Of a stretch of DNA of 64,000 nt, positions 58,785 to 64,000 are shown one piece after another. Where the stretch lies: assembly GCA_900757185.1 (NCBI GenBank), contig CAAEMX010000001.1:1-64000 (forward strand). The letters run 5' to 3'. The DNA comes from an uncultured Collinsella sp. Its GTDB lineage: Bacteria > Actinomycetota > Coriobacteriia > Coriobacteriales > Coriobacteriaceae. Position 1 is the stretch's first letter. Each line of letters starts with the position of its first letter. The position numbers and the translations under genes were made by a program. Below the pieces are notes generated by a model, which saw only the letters and a program-made list of their open reading frames with translations, did not search any database and was not told the origin of the DNA.

Positions 58785-59723
58785 ATGAGCAATGTCTACA
58801 CGTCCATCGATCAGCTTATCGGCCACACCCCGCTTCTGGAGCTCACCCACTTCGAGGCCGACGAGGACCTCAAGGCCCGTGTGCTCGTCAAATTGGAATA
58901 CTTCAACCCCGCCGGGTCCGTCAAAGACCGCGTCGCCAAGAACATGATTGACGAGGCCGAGAAGGCCGGCAAGCTCGTGCGCGGTGGCGACTACACCATC
59001 ATCGAGCCCACGAGTGGCAACACCGGCGTCGGCATCGCCTCGGTGGCGGCGGCCCGCGGCTACAAGGTGATCATCACTATGCCCGAGACCATGTCCGTCG
59101 AGCGCCGCAAGCTCATGCAGGCATACGGCGCACAGCTCGTGCTCACCGACGGCTCCAAAGGCATGAAGGGCGCCATCGCCAAGGCCGAGGAGCTGCAGAA
59201 GGAGACCCCCAACAGCATCATCGCCGGCCAGTTTGTGAACCCCGCCAACCCCGCCATCCACAAGGCCACGACCGGCCCCGAGATCTGGGACGACACCGAC
59301 GGCAAGGTCGACATCTTCGTCGCCGGCGTTGGCACCGGCGGCACCGTGACCGGCGTGGGCGAGTTCCTCAAGGAGCAGAACCCCGAGATTCAGGTCGTCG
59401 CCGTCGAGCCCGCCACCTCCCCGGTGCTCTCCAAGGGCCAGGCCGGCCCGCACAAGATCCAGGGTATCGGTGCCGGCTTTGTGCCCGACGTCCTCGACAC
59501 CCAGGTCTACGACGAGATCATCCCCGTCGAGAACGACGACGCCTTTGCCACCGGCCGCGCCGTGGGCCACAAGGAGGGCGTGCTCGTGGGCATTTCGTCC
59601 GGCGCCGCCGTGTGGGCCGCACTGCAGCTGGCCAAGCGCCCCGAGAACGAGGGCAAGACCATCGTGGCGCTGCTCGCCGACACCGGTGAGCGCTACCTGT
59701 CCACAGCGCTCTTCCAGGACTAA
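58785..59723 (+). CDS. cysK: cysteine synthase A (O-acetylserine sulfhydrylase)
   Basis: CysK makes L-cysteine from O-acetylserine and sulfide using pyridoxal phosphate. The 312-residue protein has the PLP lysine in NPAGSVKDRVAKNM near residue 45, the substrate loop EPTSGNTGVG, and the phosphate-binding GVGTGGTVTGVGEFL. TTTGGAGGT lies just before ATG 58785. It is divergent from the Rrf2 regulator and followed by mnmA, a gene order often seen with iscR-cysteine-desulfurase-mnmA. Confidence 0.97.
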   Translation: MSNVYTSIDQLIGHTPLLELTHFEADEDLKARVLVKLEYFNPAGSVKDRVAKNMIDEAEKAGKLVRGGDYTIIEPTSGNTGVGIASVAAARGYKVIITMPETMSVERRKLMQAYGAQLVLTDGSKGMKGAIAKAEELQKETPNSIIAGQFVNPANPAIHKATTGPEIWDDTDGKVDIFVAGVGTGGTVTGVGEFLKEQNPEIQVVAVEPATSPVLSKGQAGPHKIQGIGAGFVPDVLDTQVYDEIIPVENDDAFATGRAVGHKEGVLVGISSGAAVWAALQLAKRPENEGKTIVALLADTGERYLSTALFQD

Positions 59724-59823
59724 GGTCTGTTGCCCATAGGTTGAGCCCAGGATGAACCGGTCTCCTCTCTCTCCCGGCAGTCTGAGCCCATCCCATTAGG
59801 GCGCCCCACGAGTCGTCCGAACT

Positions 59824-59832
59824 TGCTACAAT
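59824..59832 (+). promoter_or_regulatory. extended -10 upstream of mnmA
   Basis: TTGCTACAAT contains a TG-extended TACAAT hexamer (59827-59832). A transcript starting from it would begin inside the hairpin at 59837-59864, so if used it yields a terminator-capped or read-through leader before mnmA. Confidence 0.4.
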
Positions 59833-59836
59833 GTCT

Positions 59837-59875
59837 GCGGCGCGGAACCAGCCTCCCGCGCCGCTTTTCTTTTTT
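59837..59875 (+). terminator. terminator after cysK / leader hairpin of mnmA
   Basis: GCGGCGCGG (59837-59845) and CCGCGCCGC (59856-59864) pair perfectly and are followed by TTTTCTTTTTT. It may end the cysK transcript or act as a conditional attenuator of mnmA. Confidence 0.9.
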
Positions 59876-59904
59876 GGCCACATGCCACCAAGGAGAACCT
59901 CCCC

Positions 59905-61005
59905 ATGCACAACAAGCGCGTGCTCGTCGCCATGAGTGGCGGCGTCGATTCCAGCGTGACCGCGTACCTGCTCAAAAGCCAGGGCTACGAATGCGTCGGC
60001 GCCACCATGCGCCTCACCTGCCCCGCACCCGACCCCGCCACGGGCATGAGCAAGGTCGACCGCGACATCGCCGATGCAAAGGCCGTCGCCGAGCGCCTGG
60101 GGATACCCCACCATGCGCTCGACCTGCAGCAGACCTTCGACCGCAACGTGATCGAGTGCTTTGTGAACGCCTACCAGGAGGGGCTGACGCCCAATCCGTG
60201 TATCATCTGCAACCGCCATATTAAGTTTGGCGCGTTGCTGGATGCGGCGCTGGATATGGGCTGCGACTACATCGCCACAGGCCACTATGCCAAAACGAGC
60301 CAGGCGCCCGACGGCACCTGGCAGCTGCATCGCGGCGAGGACCCCAAAAAGGACCAGAGTTACTTTTTGTATTCGCTCACGCAGGAGCGCCTGGCGCACA
60401 CGATCTTTCCGCTAGCAGGCCTAGACAAAGAGCGCGACGTGCGCCGCATAGCCGCCGAGCAGGGCTTTACCAACGCCCAGAAGGCCGAAAGCGAGGACAT
60501 CTGCTTTATTCCAGACGGTGACTACGCGGGCTATATCGAGCGCCGCTGCGGACATCCCGCCGCACCGGGCGACATTGTGTGGCGCGACGGCAGCGTGGTC
60601 GGGCGCCATAACGGCGCGCTGCGCTACACCATCGGCCAGCGCAAGGGCTTGGGCGTCGCAATGGCGCATCCCGTGTATGTGACGGGCGTCGACGCCGCCA
60701 ACAACACCGTGCATCTGGGCGAAGCCGAGGACCTGGCGGCCACAGCGCTCACGGCCAACGACTGGATCTGGAGCGCGCCGGCAGAGCGCATGGAGGCGGA
60801 GCTCGACGCCGGCGGCATCCGCGTGGGCGCCAAGTACCGCTACCGTCAGAAAGACCAGGCAGCAACCCTTACACGTGGCGCCGGCGGACAAATGCTGCTG
60901 ACTTTTGACGAGCCGCAACGAGCCATCGCCCCTGGCCAGGCCGTTGTAGTCTATCGCGGCGACATCGTCCTGGGCGGCGGTACCGTGACCGGCGCACTTA
61001 AGTAG
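59905..61005 (+). CDS. mnmA: tRNA-specific 2-thiouridylase MnmA
   Basis: MnmA thiolates U34 of Glu, Gln and Lys tRNAs with ATP and a persulfide sulfur. The 366-residue protein has the PP-loop SGGVDSSVTAYLL, the catalytic Cys in TPNPCIICNRHIKFG and in SEDICFIPDGDY, and the C-terminal tRNA-binding and thio-transfer domain. CCAAGGAGAA precedes ATG 59905. The sulfur route from a cysteine desulfurase is not visible in the window; cysK and an Rrf2 regulator lie upstream. Confidence 0.97.
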   Translation: MHNKRVLVAMSGGVDSSVTAYLLKSQGYECVGATMRLTCPAPDPATGMSKVDRDIADAKAVAERLGIPHHALDLQQTFDRNVIECFVNAYQEGLTPNPCIICNRHIKFGALLDAALDMGCDYIATGHYAKTSQAPDGTWQLHRGEDPKKDQSYFLYSLTQERLAHTIFPLAGLDKERDVRRIAAEQGFTNAQKAESEDICFIPDGDYAGYIERRCGHPAAPGDIVWRDGSVVGRHNGALRYTIGQRKGLGVAMAHPVYVTGVDAANNTVHLGEAEDLAATALTANDWIWSAPAERMEAELDAGGIRVGAKYRYRQKDQAATLTRGAGGQMLLTFDEPQRAIAPGQAVVVYRGDIVLGGGTVTGALK

Positions 61006-61013
61006 CCGTGGGT

Positions 61014-62387
61014 TTATCGCTGCACGTGTCGAAGTACCTCAACAGCGGCACCAACCTCGATTACGCGACGCTCGAGGCCGCGGCAAATGGCCTCGAGTCG
61101 ACCCTCCGCCGTCGCCCATTCGCTCTGCGAAAGAATCTCGATCGCCTCATCAACAAATCCGTTGAGCCGCGATGAATCGAACCAATCGAGCGAGTCCGCA
61201 AGCGCCAGCTGAGCGGAAGGGTCGGGCCCAAACGGCTTAGCGGAAAACCCAAACTCCCCAGCCGCGAGCAAGACAGTTGGCACGTTATACCACAGACAGT
61301 TGCCGCTATCGAACAGCGGTGCAGGTTTTATCTCCAGGGTGTCGACATTACGGATGATGCCGAAGTTTCGCCAATGGCGGTCGCTGTTGGCCAAAAGGGC
61401 ATCGCAGACAATCATCTGCGACATAGACCTTCTCACAGCGGCCTCATCGGCACCATGCTTGCCAAGGTAGCGACAGTATCGATTGTATGTCGAGTCTCCC
61501 CGCTGGCTACCAAGTGCGCCCTTAACGTAAACAGCCGGAACGTATTCCTCGCGGCCGTCAAGAAAGTCGTCGCACAGACACACAGGGCCATCGAACATCC
61601 GCTCAACCGTATAAGGAACAAACTCGCCCTCCGACAGCAAGCGACGATGCAGAGCCGTTGCAACCGCCTCGTTAAAGGGACGCTGATCGTCCATGCCGCA
61701 TCCTTTAGCCAAAATGCGAATGCCGTTTCGGATCATCCACGATTTAGGAAGCTCGCCCTCGGACGTGTTGTCGGGGTTTTTAAGGCCGATGCCCTCCAGC
61801 CAACCCGAACGCCCCTCGGGCGCAGACCGCTCAAAATCATTCTCGAAGTAATTGATGTTTTGCCATTTGAGTTCGTCGCAATCGGTCGGCCGCAGCCAAT
61901 AGCAATCCGAAAGCGAGAGGCCCAGGCACTGAACCGGCACCTCAACGCCGCTGACAATCCCCAGCTCGCGGTAGCGCGAGATAAGCCCAGGGCGAACATC
62001 GGGCACCGACCGATGCCCCCACCACGCGTTGAGCTCCCGCTTATTCACCGTTGGAGAAAAGCTCGAACACGTGCCAAACGGCATTCGTTGCGTATCGAGG
62101 ACCTCGGCGATTTCGAAGGGAAACTCGCGCGTCGGATCAAATGAGACATGCGCGACCTCATGGTCGGCCGACATCAGCGTAAACTTGCGCCCCACATCGG
62201 CTGCAGGACGGCGCCCTCGTTTGCGGACCTTTTGATAGGCGATCGCAGAATTGTACTCGACCATCTTCCGGCCGCCCACAATATCGCACACAAGCGTCCC
62301 CGATGCGGCAAGTTGCGATATGCGGGCTTTCGTAACGCCCAACAGGCGGGCGGCATCACCCATAGATAAGTACTCAGACGTGTCCAT
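61014..62387 (-). CDS. HTH domain fused to a HipA-like kinase domain
   Basis: The 457-residue protein starts with a helix-turn-helix (MGDAARLLGVTKARISQLAASG, residues 8-29), as in excisionase or MerR-type regulators. A long middle region leads to a HipA-like protein kinase C-terminal lobe with the conserved ANSDRHWRNFGII near residue 334 (catalytic Asp and Asn) and FDSGNCLW near residue 358. HipA kinases normally pair with a separate HipB-like DNA-binding antitoxin. Here the DNA-binding part is in the same chain and no antitoxin gene is adjacent. ATG 62387 follows GAGGTGATG. The phosphate loop of the kinase could not be assigned by eye. Confidence 0.75.
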   Translation of the reverse strand: MDTSEYLSMGDAARLLGVTKARISQLAASGTLVCDIVGGRKMVEYNSAIAYQKVRKRGRRPAADVGRKFTLMSADHEVAHVSFDPTREFPFEIAEVLDTQRMPFGTCSSFSPTVNKRELNAWWGHRSVPDVRPGLISRYRELGIVSGVEVPVQCLGLSLSDCYWLRPTDCDELKWQNINYFENDFERSAPEGRSGWLEGIGLKNPDNTSEGELPKSWMIRNGIRILAKGCGMDDQRPFNEAVATALHRRLLSEGEFVPYTVERMFDGPVCLCDDFLDGREEYVPAVYVKGALGSQRGDSTYNRYCRYLGKHGADEAAVRRSMSQMIVCDALLANSDRHWRNFGIIRNVDTLEIKPAPLFDSGNCLWYNVPTVLLAAGEFGFSAKPFGPDPSAQLALADSLDWFDSSRLNGFVDEAIEILSQSEWATAEGRLEAICRGLERRVIEVGAAVEVLRHVQR

Positions 62388-62403
62388 ACACCGCATCACC
62401 TCG

Positions 62404-62428
62404 TTAAGTAATTTACACGTTTAGTTAA
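62404..62428. promoter_or_regulatory. candidate operator of the HTH-HipA-like gene
   Basis: TTAAGTAA (62404-62411) and TTAGTTAA (62421-62428) are near-inverted copies separated by nine bases, right upstream of the gene, in an AT-rich stretch (62404-62460). It could be the site where the fusion protein represses itself. Confidence 0.35.
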
Positions 62429-62463
62429 TAGATTTCAGACATCATAATACTAAACGACCAAAA

Positions 62464-62492
62464 GCGAAAAAAGGCCCGAGAAATCGGGCCTT
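62464..62492 (-). terminator. terminator of the M42 peptidase gene
   Basis: On the minus strand AAGGCCCGA and TCGGGCCTT pair perfectly around a 4-nt loop and lead into TTTTTTCGCTTTT. Confidence 0.9.
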
Positions 62493-62525
62493 AGCGATTG
62501 GCCAGCTGAGTCGCAAGCTGCTCCC

Positions 62526-63557
62526 CTAGCGCTGAACGTAGGCACGAACCAGCTCGTAGGTATTGCGCACGCCGTCGATGTGGCTGCGCTCGTAGTTGTG
62601 GCTCGCATACACGCCGGGGCCGATCAGACCGTGGCGAATGTCATAGCCGGCCGAGAGCGTGGCCTCGACGTCCGAACCGTAATGCGGGTACACGTCGATG
62701 GCATAGTCGAGCTCAAGCTCGCGCGCGATGTTGGACAGCGTCGTCACCAGGTCGTAGTTGTACGGACCACCCGAATCCTTGGCGCAAATCGACACCATGC
62801 GCTCGGTGCAGCCCAGGTCGTCGCCCACGCAGCCCATGTCAACGCTGATCATCTCGCGCGTATCGGCCGGCACGAAAGCGCCGCCGTGACCGACCTCCTC
62901 GTACACGGTAAAGAGCAGCGATACCTTGCGCGAAAGCGTCACCTCGCCGCCAGCAACGGCGCGGGCCAAACCCAGCAGAATCGACGCGGACAGCTTGTCG
63001 TCAAGGAAACGACTCTTGATGTAGCCGCTCTCCGTCACCGTGGTGCGCGGATCCATAGCGATGATGTCACCAGTCTGAATGCCCAGCTCAAGTACGTCGT
63101 CCTTGCTGTCAACATTCTCATCGAGCAGGATTTCCATATTCTTCTCGATGGTCTTGACCGGCTCATCGGCCACATGCGCCGAGGGCTCGGTGTTGAGGAC
63201 CACGCCCGTGTAAACATTGCCGTCGCGCGTGTAAACGGTGCAGTTCTCGCCATCGGCCGTAGACCACTGATGCCCGCCGAGCGTCGTGGGGCGCAGGCGA
63301 CCATTGTCCTTAATGGAGCGCACCATAGCGCCCAGAGTATCGACATGGCTCGCCAACACGAGCGGCTCACCCTCACCACCAAGCTCAACAAGCACATTGC
63401 CCTTGTTAGAACGCTCGGGCCCAAAGCCCATATCGCGCAACGTTTCCATCAGATAATCAGTCGCCGCACGGGTATAGCCCGTAGGCGAGGCAATAGAAGT
63501 CAGCGTCTTAAGCTGGTCAGTAATAAAACCAAGCGTAGAATCCATTTGGGACACCAT
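62526..63557 (-). CDS. M42 family metallopeptidase (glutamyl/tetrahedral aminopeptidase type)
   Basis: M42 peptidases are dodecameric cytoplasmic aminopeptidases with two metals. The 343-residue protein carries SIASPTGYTRAATDYLM, ASHVDTLGAMV with the first metal His and Asp, the SRFLDDKLSASILLGL bridging Asp, VYEEVGHGG with the general base Glu pair, and the ASHNYERSHIDGVRNTYEL ending. ATG 63557 has GGAG six bases upstream; ATG 63545 is less well placed. It probably has a role in peptide turnover. Confidence 0.93.
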   Translation of the reverse strand: MVSQMDSTLGFITDQLKTLTSIASPTGYTRAATDYLMETLRDMGFGPERSNKGNVLVELGGEGEPLVLASHVDTLGAMVRSIKDNGRLRPTTLGGHQWSTADGENCTVYTRDGNVYTGVVLNTEPSAHVADEPVKTIEKNMEILLDENVDSKDDVLELGIQTGDIIAMDPRTTVTESGYIKSRFLDDKLSASILLGLARAVAGGEVTLSRKVSLLFTVYEEVGHGGAFVPADTREMISVDMGCVGDDLGCTERMVSICAKDSGGPYNYDLVTTLSNIARELELDYAIDVYPHYGSDVEATLSAGYDIRHGLIGPGVYASHNYERSHIDGVRNTYELVRAYVQR

Positions 63558-63696
63558 CCACAACTCCAAAGTCAACATCCCGTAATCAGTAAAAGCCCCA
63601 ACAACGATACCATCACGCACAAATATTTACCCAGCGAGATGACCCATCGAGCTCTTCCGAACAGCGCCCGCCACGACAACGAGCCGGCGGGCCCCG

Positions 63697-63800
63697 CCCG
63701 TTAGCCCCAGAATCTTTCCGCAGGACAGAAGGAGGCCCCGCCACGCAAAACGCGCAGCGGGGCCTCCAACATGTCCGAGGACGATTATGGGGCTAACGGG
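63697..63800. repeat. nested inverted repeats between adh-type and M42 genes
   Basis: Outer arms CCCGTTAGCCCCA (63697-63709) and TGGGGCTAACGGG (63788-63800) match perfectly and extend further with mismatches. Inner arms GGAGGCCCCGC (63731-63741) and GCGGGGCCTCC (63757-63767) are also perfect. The inner stem has only a weak T-tract on the minus strand (CTTCTG). It is likely the alcohol dehydrogenase terminator within a larger cruciform-capable structure. Confidence 0.75.
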
Positions 63801-63821
63801 CAGGACCCGCCAAACCGGAAA

Positions 63822-64000
63822 CTAGGCAGCCGGGCAGATCTTCTTGAAGAGCTCGATAACGTCGTCAAGCGTCGCCTCGCGCGGGTTGCCCGGGAAGCAG
63901 GCGTCAGCCATGGCGTCCTTGGCCAGGACCTCGATCTCGTCGGCCTTCATGGCCTCGCAGACATGCGGGATGTTCACGTCGGCGGAGAGCTGCTTGACGG
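63822..64000 (-). CDS. iron-containing alcohol dehydrogenase, C-terminal end (partial)
   Basis: Reading on the minus strand from the window edge gives VKQLSADVNIPHVCEAMK, DEIEVLAKDAMADACFPG, then NPREATLDDVIELFKKICPAA and a stop. The NPREATxxDVxELF ending is typical of iron-dependent alcohol dehydrogenases such as FucO-type lactaldehyde reductase or the AdhE second half. Only 58 residues are visible, so substrate and full length cannot be told. The rest lies beyond the right edge. Confidence 0.85.
   Translation of the reverse strand, partial: VKQLSADVNIPHVCEAMKADEIEVLAKDAMADACFPGNPREATLDDVIELFKKICPAA

Noticed and set aside
1..64000. tRNA or rRNA genes
   Set aside because: No stretch with tRNA TPsiC and acceptor features or conserved rRNA segments was found on either strand by eye; a tRNAscan-SE run would settle it.

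Overview
The window is about 62% GC, densely packed, and reads as a chromosome segment of an anaerobic gut actinobacterium of the class Coriobacteriia, most likely Collinsella or a close relative. That assignment is inference. It rests on the high GC, a superoxide reductase in place of superoxide dismutase, formate-tetrahydrofolate ligase with FchA and FolD, an AddAB-type rather than RecBCD-type recombination enzyme, class III fructose bisphosphatase, and Lys/Ser-rich surface proteins with DUF4430 domains. No rRNA, tRNA, CRISPR array, complete insertion sequence or prophage was seen.

Layout. 1-2.6 kb: queuosine tRNA genes queA and queH and a membrane zincin-like protein (minus strand). 2.7-11.8 kb: a divergent methionyl-tRNA synthetase, an rRNA m5C methyltransferase, an aldolase-like barrel protein, DegV, Fbp and two GtrA proteins. 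11.9-16.6 kb: a cobalamin riboswitch driving two surface proteins that carry four DUF4430 (transcobalamin C-terminal-like) domains in all. This is the most interesting locus. 16.7-22.4 kb: UbiB-like kinase with a small partner, C69 dipeptidase, an AT-rich inverted-repeat element, and fchA-folD. 22.6-27.0 kb: tandem paralogous lipoproteins and a Tat-exported, wall-anchored PI-PLC-like protein. 27.0-33.9 kb is accessory: a PH-like protein, a DUF1016/PDDEXK nuclease, a broken ADP-ribosylglycohydrolase, two tiny proteins, a zinc-ribbon protein, a CDF metal transporter and a repeat-tailed membrane protein. 34.0-38.1 kb: fhs, then ruvCAB behind a LexA-type SOS box. 38.2-48.1 kb: a NAD-synthetase-like protein with degenerate active sites, superoxide reductase, a SWIM/SNF2 helicase and DnaE. 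48.2-49.8 kb is a lower-GC island with an MFS transporter, an overlapping 49-codon frame and a DUF3284-like fragment. 50.0-56.8 kb: addA and addB. 57.0-64.0 kb: YerC-like regulator, DUF360 membrane protein, an Rrf2 regulator divergent from cysK, mnmA, an HTH-HipA-like kinase fusion, an M42 aminopeptidase and the end of an iron-dependent alcohol dehydrogenase.

How the genes connect. FchA, FolD and Fhs cover the formimino-, methenyl-, methylene- and formyl-tetrahydrofolate steps. RuvABC, AddAB, DnaE and the SNF2 protein form a DNA repair and replication set. QueA, QueH and MnmA modify the tRNA wobble base, with CysK and an Fe-S-type Rrf2 regulator tying sulfur supply to thiolation. Several promoters share an extended -10 of the form TGC followed by a TANANT-like hexamer, and most genes have clear AGGAGG-like ribosome binding sites.
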